In this document: positions 1 to 7,246 of the stretch, one piece after another
Numbering within the stretch: the first letter of the stretch is position 1
How the letters are laid out: each line of letters begins with the position of its first letter
DNA from: a virus
Direction: 5' to 3' (one strand)
IMG/VR virus record: IMGVR_UViG_3300035670_001422
Span: 1-20,950 of that record
Length of the DNA stretch: 20,950 nt
Notes under the pieces: generated by a model
Told to the model about the DNA's origin: nothing
Seen by the model: the letters and a program-made list of their open reading frames with translations, nothing else
Databases searched by the model: none
Program-made: the position numbers and the translations under genes

Positions 1-277
1 GGTCATTAATATTTTTTACTCCCATAGCCCTGGCAGTGCTTGGCATAAGCTGCATAAGCCCCCTGGCCCCCTTGGGAGACACAGCCCCCCGGTTTCCTTC
101 ACTTTCGGCCTGAAGCATACGCTCAATGATAGGAATTTTGTCAGTAAGTCCGTATTGTGTAGCTGCCCTGGTGATAATATCGGAATAGTTACCCCCACTG
201 CCGAATGATAACTCAGGGGATGAAGGAGCAAACTGGCTCACATCGATTGTGTCTGCGATTTTATTTAGCCAGTCCAT
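1..277 (-). CDS. Lytic transglycosylase (SLT domain), virion-associated, 3' end outside window
   Basis: Reading frame opened by ATG at 277-275 and still open at base 1, so only about 92 N-terminal residues are seen. After a polar 45-residue leader comes a clear soluble-lytic-transglycosylase signature: IIERMLQAESEGN, then AVSPKGARGLMQLMPSTAR, then AMGV. The Glu of the AES motif (about residue 60) is the expected catalytic acid, and the GLMQLMP stretch is the family's second conserved motif. Such enzymes cleave the MurNAc-GlcNAc bond of peptidoglycan. In short-tailed phages this domain usually sits in an internal ejection protein that opens the cell wall during DNA entry. The start lies one base past the stop of the upstream ejection-type gene (TGAAATG), which suggests translational coupling; no strong ribosome site is visible. 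Domain identity is well supported. The virion role is inferred from position. Full length and further domains lie beyond the left edge. Confidence 0.88.
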   Translation of the reverse strand, partial: MDWLNKIADTIDVSQFAPSSPELSFGSGGNYSDIITRAATQYGLTDKIPIIERMLQAESEGNRGAVSPKGARGLMQLMPSTARAMGVKNIND

Positions 278-278
278 T

Positions 279-1583
279 TCAATATACCAGCATATATTCT
301 TCGGCTACTCGTCTCAAGGCCTGTTCCTCTATTTTATCATCAGGTGTTTTAGACCGCTGCTCAGGCGTCAGTTGTGATATTATCCCCTGTTTAACCTTGT
401 CTTTCATAACCTGTAATTCATAATCGAGTTTATCGGTATTACGAATTGATAATCCGTGTTTGCGAGCGAAGTTTGATCTAACGATAACCCGCTTGGTATC
501 CTCTTCCAAACGTTTTAACTTAGTTTGCGCCGTGGTGCCACTATCCTTGTCAGGGTCAATGGTAAACGCCTTGATTCTCTCCTCCTCGGCCGCTGTGACA
601 GCCAATCCGGATAGGTTTTTCAAGATTTTTGAGTGCAAACTTTTGGCCGATGCGACAAAAGTCGTAAATCCTTCTACCTTTTTCTTTGTTTCATCGTCTA
701 ACTGTCCGCCGAACTTTTCTCGTTGCTTGTTTACCCAATTACCGAACTGGCCAAAATATTCCAGGTATTCCGGTTTTAAGTTAGCATCAGTTTCCTGGAT
801 CCCTCTCAGGTTTTCAGTGGCGCCCAATAGTTTCTCGTAAACATCGCCCTCAACCTTTTTAGGGAGCCCACTTCCTGTCTGTCCGCCCTTCCCTATGGTT
901 ACTGTCCCGTCCGGAGCTACGGTAATTTGATTTTTTTCCGGATCCCACCTGGGGCCAGTCCCCACGTTTTTCCATTGCCCCGTAGTCTTATCCCACTCCT
1001 GTGTTACAATCTGATCTCCCTGCTTGACATCCCTTGTCTGAGGCGCCTTAGGCCCCTCAAGTTCAGACTTAATTATATCTTTCAGACCAACGATGCGCTT
1101 TAAAGCCTCATTGAACACTGGCATATTAAACGATTGCCCGTCTTGGGATAGAAACGAATTCGGATGAGGGAGAGGACCGGCAAGCCCCAGCCCTCCCATA
1201 GTTTTGTAATATTGGATATATGCTGCCGGGTTATCCATCATCATCGGCGCATACTGTTCAGTTAGTTTAGCCCCTGCCCCGAGCAAATCAATCTGTTCTT
1301 TCGTGCTTTTCCGGAGTGATTCTCTTACTTTTAAGGCCATTTCAGGATCAATCGGCATAAGTTTAGTGACAGCCTGATCCATGTCATAGCCTTCCTGGCC
1401 GAATCCTGCCAGGGCCTTTTTGGTTTCTTCTCTTTTGGTAAGTTCATCCTTGATCATCTTATTTTTAGTATCTGCGGCTTGCATTTCCCGAACCATCATC
1501 AGGGGACCGAGAACATTCTGAAATGCGTTTTGAAATATAGGTTGCCGCTGAAATGGAGGAGGCATAGGATTATAATTGAACAT
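279..1583 (-). CDS. Putative internal virion / DNA-ejection protein
   Basis: A 434-residue protein with no domain I recognise. The N-terminus is Pro/Phe/Gln-rich (PMPPPFQRQ) and is followed by a long charged helical region (about residues 30-115) rich in Lys, Glu and Met. A central Gly/Thr-rich beta-type segment (about 180-245) precedes a second charged helical half ending in ALRRVAEEYMLVY. The start has an excellent AAGGAG site 8 bases upstream and overlaps the previous gene by 14 bases. It sits between an Ala/Gln-rich protein and a lytic transglycosylase, the place where podoviruses encode ejection proteins that leave the head with the DNA. Function is inferred from position and composition only. 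A tape-measure role is unlikely because no long-tail genes are present. Confidence 0.75.
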   Translation of the reverse strand: MFNYNPMPPPFQRQPIFQNAFQNVLGPLMMVREMQAADTKNKMIKDELTKREETKKALAGFGQEGYDMDQAVTKLMPIDPEMALKVRESLRKSTKEQIDLLGAGAKLTEQYAPMMMDNPAAYIQYYKTMGGLGLAGPLPHPNSFLSQDGQSFNMPVFNEALKRIVGLKDIIKSELEGPKAPQTRDVKQGDQIVTQEWDKTTGQWKNVGTGPRWDPEKNQITVAPDGTVTIGKGGQTGSGLPKKVEGDVYEKLLGATENLRGIQETDANLKPEYLEYFGQFGNWVNKQREKFGGQLDDETKKKVEGFTTFVASAKSLHSKILKNLSGLAVTAAEEERIKAFTIDPDKDSGTTAQTKLKRLEEDTKRVIVRSNFARKHGLSIRNTDKLDYELQVMKDKVKQGIISQLTPEQRSKTPDDKIEEQALRRVAEEYMLVY

Positions 1584-3000
1584 TGACCTTACTCCTTAAA
1601 TCTTCTATTTCCTTCCCCTGGTCTTGCAACGCCTGGCACAATGCCGCCACAATCGGCATAATAGCAACCTGCTTCAATCCGCCAGGACCGTCGATAACAG
1701 CCTCAGGAATAACATTTAAAAGGTCATCGGCCACAAAGCCCAACTGGTGAGATCCCCCGAACTCCGGCCGATAATCAAAGCTAACCGGCTGTAAATCGTC
1801 GATGTTGATATGAGGCATAGGGCCAATGTTTGTTTTAGCTCGTTTATCAGATAATCCAAAAAGTTTAGCCGCCCCAAGAGCAAGCCCACCAATACTAAAC
1901 AAATTATTCCATGAGTTTTGTTGATTCTGAGCTGCCGCATTGGCCGCATTGATATACCCGGAACCAATAGCCTGGGCCCCGGCCATGTTCGCTTGGCCAG
2001 CTCCTTGAGCCCCGGCCATGGTGTTCGCCGCACTTTGCGCTGCCATGTTTTGCCCCGACTGCGCTCCCTGCGCTGCAGTCGATTGTCCAAGGCCGGCCAT
2101 GTTTGCCAGACGGTCCATAAGCGTGTTGTAATGCCCCAAGGCAAAGTTTTGACCGTATTCCTGGGCTCCCCTCGTTTGCGCTCCACTTAACAGCATCCCA
2201 CGGGAAGCCGCAGACCGATCAAGAGCATTAAGCCCCTCTTGAAACTGGAAACCATATCCGGGAGTGCGCTTTACCCATTCTGTGGCGTCCATGCGGGTTG
2301 AAGGCGATGAAATAGACTTTTCATAATTCGCCAAAATATTAGCGTTAGTGTTTGTCGTGCCCCCTGTGGACGTACTACCCTGAAAGGTTGCGGTAGGCGA
2401 TACCGGCCCTGAACTGGCAGGAGTAACTTCCATTTGTGTTCCGTCTTTAGCTGTGGCTATGTAGGTATATCCCGTGGGCTTTGCTCCGCTTATCTGTTCA
2501 AAAACATTGCCATATTTAGGATATTTTTGAATCATCGCCGAAGGATACAGGTTCCCATAAGAATCTTGATAAAAAGTCTGATCTTTCTTGTATGGAGTCC
2601 ATACACCCATTTCAGGGTCATAGGTATAGCCGCCGCCTCCAAGCAAAACGTTTCCCGATGTTCCTGTTGTTCCGATTGCGCCTGTAGTCTCGGTGGTTTT
2701 GGTAGTATCGTTGCTTGTTTTTGGATACTCCTGACCTGGAACCGTAGGAAATTGAGTGCTGTATATAGACGGCAACCCCAGGAGGCCACCGTAAACATCC
2801 ATGGCCATTTGACCTTGGGCTCTCCATGGAGCAAGGTCAGCCCGGCCCGTCTGATACATTTCCTTAATTAACGCATTGCTTTCCCTGGCTGCCTGAAGTT
2901 GCATTTGCGCCGTTTCCCTGGCAGCCGCCGCCTGAGTAGCTGCAGCGTTTTCGTATGCTGCACCCTGATCACCGCCACCACCCATATCAAAATCAGGCAT
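1570..3000 (-). CDS. Ala/Gln/Gly-rich ejection-type protein with C-terminal peptidase S74 chaperone domain
   Basis: 476 residues. The N-terminal 60 residues form an Ala-rich helix (AAATQAAAARETAQ). Residues 90-225 are Ser/Thr/Gly-rich and low in complexity. Residues 295-362 are a long Ala/Gln/Asn/Gly run (AAQSAANTMAGAQGAGQ). This is followed by a short hydrophobic stretch (about 365-382) that might contact membrane. The last 93 residues look like an intramolecular chaperone/peptidase S74 domain: SDKRAKTNIGP (384-394) with candidate Ser384/Lys389 dyad, FDYRPEF, GFVADDL (421-427) and IPEAV. Ribosome site AGGGAG lies 7 bases before ATG, and the start overlaps the previous stop by 8 bases. The order suggests a DNA pilot protein. 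S74 domains normally mature trimeric fibres by self-cleavage, so a fibre-like role is the main alternative. Whether cleavage occurs is unknown, as the domain is short. Confidence 0.78.
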   Translation of the reverse strand: MPDFDMGGGGDQGAAYENAAATQAAAARETAQMQLQAARESNALIKEMYQTGRADLAPWRAQGQMAMDVYGGLLGLPSIYSTQFPTVPGQEYPKTSNDTTKTTETTGAIGTTGTSGNVLLGGGGYTYDPEMGVWTPYKKDQTFYQDSYGNLYPSAMIQKYPKYGNVFEQISGAKPTGYTYIATAKDGTQMEVTPASSGPVSPTATFQGSTSTGGTTNTNANILANYEKSISSPSTRMDATEWVKRTPGYGFQFQEGLNALDRSAASRGMLLSGAQTRGAQEYGQNFALGHYNTLMDRLANMAGLGQSTAAQGAQSGQNMAAQSAANTMAGAQGAGQANMAGAQAIGSGYINAANAAAQNQQNSWNNLFSIGGLALGAAKLFGLSDKRAKTNIGPMPHINIDDLQPVSFDYRPEFGGSHQLGFVADDLLNVIPEAVIDGPGGLKQVAIMPIVAALCQALQDQGKEIEDLRSKVNVQL

Positions 3001-3469
3001 CTTCGAACTCCCTCAAATAATCCCAGTATTTCTCCTGCATATTGCCGGAAATTAACTGCCAGAACTTGGGGCCCTGTTCCCTGGCCCAATCCTGTCCACC
3101 TACCAGAAATATTAGATAATGAACCACTTCCATAAGAGAATTGCGGATTAAAAATCCGGTAAATTTATTATCATCGTGGCCGTGGGCCAAAATGTTGGAA
3201 CATTCCCACTGAATCATAGCATTTCGCATCATGTGGTAAATCGCCGGGAAATAAGGATTAAGGGGAATTTCCCCTAATGCGACAGTAAAAGCGTCGTTTA
3301 TTTCCCGCTCATTTCGTTGCTTATCTCCGTCAACTAAATCATCCCATAAATGCCCGATAAATAATAACTGCACCGCTAATTTCAAAGCATTGTCATCATT
3401 CTTGTAAAAATATCTAAGGCTTTTCAGAACATTCTCTTGATTCTCTGGCGATAATTCAAAAATATCCAT
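2993..3469 (-). CDS. Conserved-looking helical phage protein of unknown function (DDxxD-like motif)
   Basis: 158 residues, predicted mostly alpha-helical by eye, rich in aromatic residues (Trp, Tyr, Phe) and acidic residues. Residues 35-48 contain LLFIGHLWDDLVDGDK, an aspartate-rich helix. A second hydrophobic segment, SLMEVVHYLIFLVGG, lies near residues 111-125. There is no signal peptide. It starts on TAATG shared with the end of the fibre-like gene and overlaps the following ejection-type gene by 8 bases, so it belongs to the tail/ejection operon. I do not recognise a function. The position would suit a small ejection protein or an assembly chaperone for its neighbours. The DDxxD pattern resembles the first metal-binding motif of isoprenoid synthases, but without the rest of that fold I do not assign such activity. 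Confidence 0.7.
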   Translation of the reverse strand: MDIFELSPENQENVLKSLRYFYKNDDNALKLAVQLLFIGHLWDDLVDGDKQRNEREINDAFTVALGEIPLNPYFPAIYHMMRNAMIQWECSNILAHGHDDNKFTGFLIRNSLMEVVHYLIFLVGGQDWAREQGPKFWQLISGNMQEKYWDYLREFEDA

Positions 3470-4158
3470 TATGTTAACGCAACCTTTTTTTGACCATCTG
3501 CAAAATTGGCCAGCAAATAATAATCAGGGCCAGCATCTGTATCTTTCCAGAGAGCAATTGTATTTATAGTTATTGCCGGTTCAGCGTCTTGAGCGTAATA
3601 TGGCAATGATACTTCCGCAGAGCTTGATAAAACTCCCGCCACAGAAACCTTGACGTAGCCGGCTGTGGTCAACTCAGACAAGATATAACTGCCTTTGGTA
3701 GCGTGCGAAGTCGTCTGCAACGTCAAATCATCTCCGGACCCTGTGCCGCCCTTGGCTACCTGCCCTCCAGCTCTGCCGGCCAGAAGGAGGTATTGGGAGT
3801 GGTCATCATCCGCCCGGCTTGCCGAAGTTAGCGCCGCCCCATGGTCTAACTGCCCACCGTCATCAGCGTCCTGGTGATCGTGCCCGGCGTTGGTATAATC
3901 CGCAATCGTCGGAGCAGTCAAGGTCTTGTTTGTTAATGTCTGCGTATCGGTCGTGCCCACAAATGCCCCCGTGGGAGCAGCTTTCCCTGTGTCCTCTAAT
4001 TCTCCTCCGGCTGCAATCTCGGGCACATTGCCAGCCGTCCCGGAGGTAAGTAAATCCAGCTTGTTGTTTATCCGGTCAAAAGCCTCTTGCAGCCAGTAGA
4101 GAAATTCTCTGGATATTGTCTTACCGATTATCTGAGGAAGTTGAGATAGTTCGATCAT
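3469..4158 (-). CDS. Tail fibre / needle-like structural protein
   Basis: 229 residues from the ATG at 4158, which overlaps the gp10-like gene's stop as ATGA; an in-frame TTG two codons upstream (4164) is possible but less likely. The N-terminal 35 residues are an amphipathic helix (REFLYWLQEAFDRINNKLD) suited to trimerisation or attachment. The rest is Thr/Gly/Asp/Ala-rich. TDTQTLTNKTLTAPTI and the His/Asp-rich GHDHQDADDGGQLDHG, followed by DDHSQYLLLAGRAGG, are sequence patterns I know from many phage fibre and appendage proteins. The C-terminal 70 residues look like a small beta domain. It directly follows the gp10-like tail gene, where P22-type phages encode the needle or fibre that plugs the tail. 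It is a short fibre, so host recognition may be shared with proteins outside this window. Confidence 0.72.
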   Translation of the reverse strand: MIELSQLPQIIGKTISREFLYWLQEAFDRINNKLDLLTSGTAGNVPEIAAGGELEDTGKAAPTGAFVGTTDTQTLTNKTLTAPTIADYTNAGHDHQDADDGGQLDHGAALTSASRADDDHSQYLLLAGRAGGQVAKGGTGSGDDLTLQTTSHATKGSYILSELTTAGYVKVSVAGVLSSSAEVSLPYYAQDAEPAITINTIALWKDTDAGPDYYLLANFADGQKKVALT

Positions 4159-5492
4159 GTCCAATTCACGCTAAGCAAATCCCGTGAAACCGGGTCACTA
4201 ACTGAAAGTTTAAAAATCCTGTTATAACTACTTCCCAGCCGCCGCCAAATTGTCCTGGTTCGATATTCCCCTAAGTTCCCTAAGTCTGCTTGAAGTTCCG
4301 GTCCCCAGGTGTTGCCCCCGTCATCGCTATATTCCAGCGTCGCCTTTGGGGCCGTGCTATGGCTTACCGTGCCCCGTTTAAATTGTGCTTCGAATCCCTG
4401 GAAAAACTGCCGTTTTCCTTCTGATCTAATTTCCGGGCTCTCTATACTGGCGATTAATTCAGTGCCATCGTCATCGTAATAATCACGGCTCATGACATAC
4501 AATTTACCGTTGGCATAATCCCCGACTACATGCTGGCCGTTAAAATAAGCGTAGCAATTGGCCCGGTGTCTCCCCTGGTCAGGAAAACTTGCCCTCTGAT
4601 GCCATATCTGAGTAGAAGCGTCATATACCCAGGTTTTGTTTTCACTTGGGAATATCAACCAATAAAAAGTATGGCCTTCGAAAATCTGTATAAATGCCTT
4701 AGCATCGCTTATGATTGAATAGTTATCAAATTCTCTTTCCAGTTTCCGGGTGCTGACAATTTGAGGCTGGTATCCTTTCCCCTGCATGACCTGGCGAGTT
4801 GAGGCCAGCCAATATACCATGTTGTCGCCCTTGGCTACACTGGCAGCCGCAGCGCATCCCTGCTCAATATACCCGCCTTGCACCCTGGCAAACGGAAACG
4901 GGGAGGCCCCGGAGTTATACCAAACTTCAATAGTCTCCTTTCCAAATAGCCATAACTCCCGGTAATTCATGATGATACTGACAAGATCATCCGGCCAGCC
5001 CTCAGCCGTAGCGTAATCAGTAGAAGTTATATCGGTGAAGTCATATAGCGCCGTGAGGTAAAACTGACCTGTGTCCGGATTGATAAATGCCCCATAACCG
5101 TCTTGATAGGTCAATGCCGCCGCCCCAGGGAAGTCGGCATCCGACACCTGGGCAAACGTTGTGCCGTTCCAAACATACATGGTCTGACCATCTACCAAAG
5201 CCACTTGACTGCCATTGTAGGCCAGCCATACAGCACCGGCATTAGTCGATATCGTCCCTCTAAGCGTTCCACTAAAAGCGGTATCATATTCGTAAAGACT
5301 ATTGCCACTTACCACATAAAGCGAGTTTTCAACCGGCAGCATCCCCCTAACTTCTGTGGCCCCCGACACAGTGGTTATGCTGGATAATCCAGGAGCCCCG
5401 TATAAAATTACTTCCTTGTCAGTATCGACTCCGGGATACCAGTTTATAGGAATGTGGCTTAGGTAACTATCTCTGGCAAAGGGTATCTGCAT
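4155..5492 (-). CDS. Packaged-DNA stabilisation / tail hub protein, P22 gp10-like
   Basis: 445 residues, close to the roughly 470 of P22 gp10. The start MQIPFARDSYLSHIPINWYP and the early TDKEVILYGAPGLSS are typical of this family. The body is beta-rich with repeated aromatic and acidic strands (SLYVVSGNSLYEYD, ALVDGQTMYVWNGTTF, RELWLFGKETIEVWYN, NKTWVYDASTQIWHQR), as expected for a beta-propeller-like tail hub. In P22, gp10 binds below the gp4 adaptor ring and keeps packaged DNA from leaking, providing the platform for the needle and tailspikes. Here it follows the gp4-like adaptor and a small basic protein, and precedes the fibre-like gene, the same functional order. The start shares TAATG with the previous stop. 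Family assignment rests on motif memory and synteny. Confidence 0.85.
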   Translation of the reverse strand: MQIPFARDSYLSHIPINWYPGVDTDKEVILYGAPGLSSITTVSGATEVRGMLPVENSLYVVSGNSLYEYDTAFSGTLRGTISTNAGAVWLAYNGSQVALVDGQTMYVWNGTTFAQVSDADFPGAAALTYQDGYGAFINPDTGQFYLTALYDFTDITSTDYATAEGWPDDLVSIIMNYRELWLFGKETIEVWYNSGASPFPFARVQGGYIEQGCAAAASVAKGDNMVYWLASTRQVMQGKGYQPQIVSTRKLEREFDNYSIISDAKAFIQIFEGHTFYWLIFPSENKTWVYDASTQIWHQRASFPDQGRHRANCYAYFNGQHVVGDYANGKLYVMSRDYYDDDGTELIASIESPEIRSEGKRQFFQGFEAQFKRGTVSHSTAPKATLEYSDDGGNTWGPELQADLGNLGEYRTRTIWRRLGSSYNRIFKLSVSDPVSRDLLSVNWT

Positions 5493-5710
5493 TATTTCTT
5501 TTTACCTTTTTTGGCTTTACCGGCCTTCTTTAAGGCGATAGCCACCGCCTGCTTTTTTGGCCGGCCGGTCCCTATAAGTTCTTTTATGTTACCAGAAATA
5601 ACTTTGTCAGTCTTACCTTTTTTTAATGGCATAGCAAAGCCCTCTTTGTCGTCCTGCTTATTCTTGAGAGCTAACTTTTTCAAACCTAATCTTCCCTTTA
5701 AAATAGACAT
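5492..5710 (-). CDS. Small Lys-rich conserved phage protein
   Basis: Up to 72 residues with about one third Lys/Arg and a poly-basic tail (KKAGKAKKGKKK). The core MPLKKGKTDKVISGNIKEL, then TGRPKKQAVAIALKKAGK, matches a small protein I have seen repeatedly in the head-tail modules of podovirus-like phages; no function is known to me. Two starts are possible. ATG at 5710 directly follows the connector stop (TAAATG) but has no good ribosome site. ATG at 5632 begins MPLKK and has AGAGGG 7 bases upstream, giving 46 residues. The shorter form matches the remembered family start, so I regard it as at least equally likely. The charge suggests nucleic-acid binding, perhaps DNA in the connector channel, but that is inference. 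Confidence 0.72.
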   Translation of the reverse strand: MSILKGRLGLKKLALKNKQDDKEGFAMPLKKGKTDKVISGNIKELIGTGRPKKQAVAIALKKAGKAKKGKKK

Positions 5711-6640
5711 TTAGCGCCCCGGAACAAACTGAGTAGAAACGTTTTCCATGTCGTGACTCCACGTGTCATTAAACGATATAATCGCATCGGCCTTAATTCT
5801 TTGGGCTTTCTCTGTTGGAACATCAAACTCAAAAGTAATTTTATCGGCCAGGCAAATTGACAAAGGTTCAAGCCATTCTTGAGGAAAATCTGGATCATCA
5901 TCCGCAGAGTCAAAGTCTTGGACAGGGATAAGGGCGTCAAGGATAATATAGGAGGAAACATCGTCTGTCGTGGGCCAAACATACAGCTTTCCGTTTGTCG
6001 TTAACGGATCATAATAAAATTGCGTTATCTGTCCCTCAGTGGATTTTTGAGCAAGTCTAAAATACTCTGCTCTTGACGCCTGGCGAAGCTCAAACTCATC
6101 TCCACCTACATTCAAAAGCCCTTGATTAATTTTCAAGGGCCTCTTGGATTTAGTCGTATATGTATAAACCACATTGTCAGTTGCAGCGTCATCGGTCAAA
6201 ACCGCAGTAAGTGTTATCACGTCAGCGGCCGGCGCCCCGTTTACTGTAGTCCATTGCATTGTCCCATCGTCAAGCTCAATACCGATAAAATCACCACTTG
6301 ATATGCCGTCATCGCTGTCAACCGTGATTGTCCCCGCACCACTGGTAGCGTCTGAGGCTATCGCCGTAGCAACCATGGAAAACGTCGCATTAGTCCCAGA
6401 CGGTCCGATCAAATAACTTTGCGTCCCGTCAGCCGTAAATACGTAAATCAGTTTCTTGAGCCATAGCCCTACATTTTTGACTTGCCAGTTTTTAATCATC
6501 TGATTTAGAGCAATTTTACAGACCTGGTAATCATCTCCGGATGGTGTCTCCCCGGTCCCCAAAACCCCGCATATTCTCATTGCCCTCTGGATTATCTCAG
6601 TGGCAGTATTGCTATAATCATAACTCCCGGAAGTGGTCAT
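5711..6640 (-). CDS. Head-to-tail connector / adaptor protein, P22 gp4-like
   Basis: 309 residues. The N-terminal helical part (TATEIIQRAMRICGVLGTGE, then ALNQMIKNWQ) and the C-terminal helical part (QEWLEPLSICLADKITFEFD, then RIKADAIISFNDTWSHDMEN) match the pattern of the P22 gp4-type adaptor, which forms a ring under the portal. Between them (about residues 70-175) is a Thr/Asp/Gly-rich beta insertion (SGAGTITVDSDDGISSGDF, LTAVLTDDAATDNVV), so the protein is clearly longer than P22 gp4 (about 166 residues). Family members in other phages also carry such insertions. The start overlaps the preceding zinc-ribbon gene as ATGA. Placement between capsid and gp10-like genes supports the role. The assignment is by pattern and order, not by alignment. 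Confidence 0.75.
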   Translation of the reverse strand: MTTSGSYDYSNTATEIIQRAMRICGVLGTGETPSGDDYQVCKIALNQMIKNWQVKNVGLWLKKLIYVFTADGTQSYLIGPSGTNATFSMVATAIASDATSGAGTITVDSDDGISSGDFIGIELDDGTMQWTTVNGAPAADVITLTAVLTDDAATDNVVYTYTTKSKRPLKINQGLLNVGGDEFELRQASRAEYFRLAQKSTEGQITQFYYDPLTTNGKLYVWPTTDDVSSYIILDALIPVQDFDSADDDPDFPQEWLEPLSICLADKITFEFDVPTEKAQRIKADAIISFNDTWSHDMENVSTQFVPGR

Positions 6641-6879
6641 AAATCATCCGCCGTAATGTCACCAGCTTCGACATAATATTCTGTTGGCTCGGGTCTCGCC
6701 ACCTCAACCGCTATTTTATCAGGCGTTGACCTAATCAACTCTTGCGGATGCTGTGGCTCCCAGCATTTAGCGCATACCCAAAGATTATCATGCGTAGGTT
6801 GCATTTGTGACCGCCTAAACTTAAATCGGCACCGATCACAGATCATATAATAATCGCCGGAAATATATTTATCGGCCAT
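6637..6879 (-). CDS. Small zinc-ribbon-like phage protein
   Basis: 80 residues with two Cys pairs, CDRC (about residues 14-17) and CAKC (about 36-39), some 20 residues apart. This is the spacing of a small zinc ribbon. The Arg-rich segment between them (RFKFRRSQMQPTHDNLWV) is followed by WEPQHPQELIR and a Glu/Pro-rich tail ending TADDL. Proteins of this form, with the MADKYISGDYY start, recur upstream of connector genes in phages as I remember them, without a defined function. It starts on TAATG shared with the previous gene, with GGAAGA as ribosome site, and its stop overlaps the connector start. It may be a structural zinc-binding head-completion protein or a DNA-contacting factor. The context favours a virion role. 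Confidence 0.75.
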   Translation of the reverse strand: MADKYISGDYYMICDRCRFKFRRSQMQPTHDNLWVCAKCWEPQHPQELIRSTPDKIAVEVARPEPTEYYVEAGDITADDL

Positions 6880-7196
6880 TATCTTCCCAACATGAAGGTT
6901 ACTTTCACGTTTGCCGCTGTGTCAAAAGTACATTCGCTGACGTCGATCATCGGTTTGAACCTAACGCCGTCATTATGAAGCAGCACCCCGACACAGCCAC
7001 CGTCAACGGATTTCAGCCACACGGCAGAATCTGCCGTTGTGCCTGCTATATATTCTTGTACTTTCAAAATGTCATCAACGGCAGATGGATAAAAAATAAT
7101 CGACTTTATATTGAGCTGTTGGGAGCATGTCCAATCAGCGTCAATAGCCGACACCGTAAACATGACCTTACCCAGAGTGCTTTCAGTCGCAGCCAT
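6879..7196 (-). CDS. Unknown small structural-type protein
   Basis: 105 residues, beta-rich by eye, with no domain I recognise. The start MAATESTLGKVMFTVSAIDA and the end ANVKVTFMLGR look like edge strands. AVWLKSVDGGCVGVLLHNDG is the central strand-turn-strand region. It has an AAGGAT ribosome site just after the intrinsic terminator that follows the beta-helix gene, so it opens the post-terminator part of the late operon and is probably expressed at lower level than capsid. It is coupled to the zinc-ribbon gene by a TAATG overlap. The position between capsid and connector genes suggests head completion or decoration. The compact all-beta character would also fit a small head-binding domain protein. 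Confidence 0.65.
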   Translation of the reverse strand: MAATESTLGKVMFTVSAIDADWTCSQQLNIKSIIFYPSAVDDILKVQEYIAGTTADSAVWLKSVDGGCVGVLLHNDGVRFKPMIDVSECTFDTAANVKVTFMLGR

Positions 7197-7210
7197 AACG
7201 TATTATCCTT

Positions 7211-7238
7211 AAAAAGCCCCCTCCCGCAAAGGGAGGGG
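7211..7238 (-). terminator. Intrinsic terminator after the capsid / beta-helix genes
   Basis: On the minus strand an 8-bp perfect GC-rich stem (CCCCTCCC / GGGAGGGG) with loop TTTGC is followed by GC and five T residues. It lies 9 bases past the stop of the beta-helix gene and just before the ribosome site of the next gene. Partial termination here would leave the capsid and beta-helix messages abundant and reduce connector and tail expression. Confidence 0.85.
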
Positions 7239-7246
7239 ACTGGAAG

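Noticed and set aside
460-840. 126-residue plus-strand frame opposite the ejection-type gene
   Set aside because: It is antisense to a well-supported gene with its own ribosome site. The composition is Ser/Phe/Leu-rich as expected from the reverse of Lys/Glu-rich coding, and it has no ribosome site or promoter of its own.
1716-2186. 156-residue minus-strand frame within the S74-containing gene
   Set aside because: It is an alternative frame of the same strand rich in Arg/Trp, and the main frame carries the S74 motif and operon-coupled start.
2993-3469. Isoprenoid synthase function for the DDxxD-bearing protein
   Set aside because: The protein is half the usual length, lacks the second Asp-rich motif, and sits in a tail/ejection operon; pattern similarity alone is not enough.
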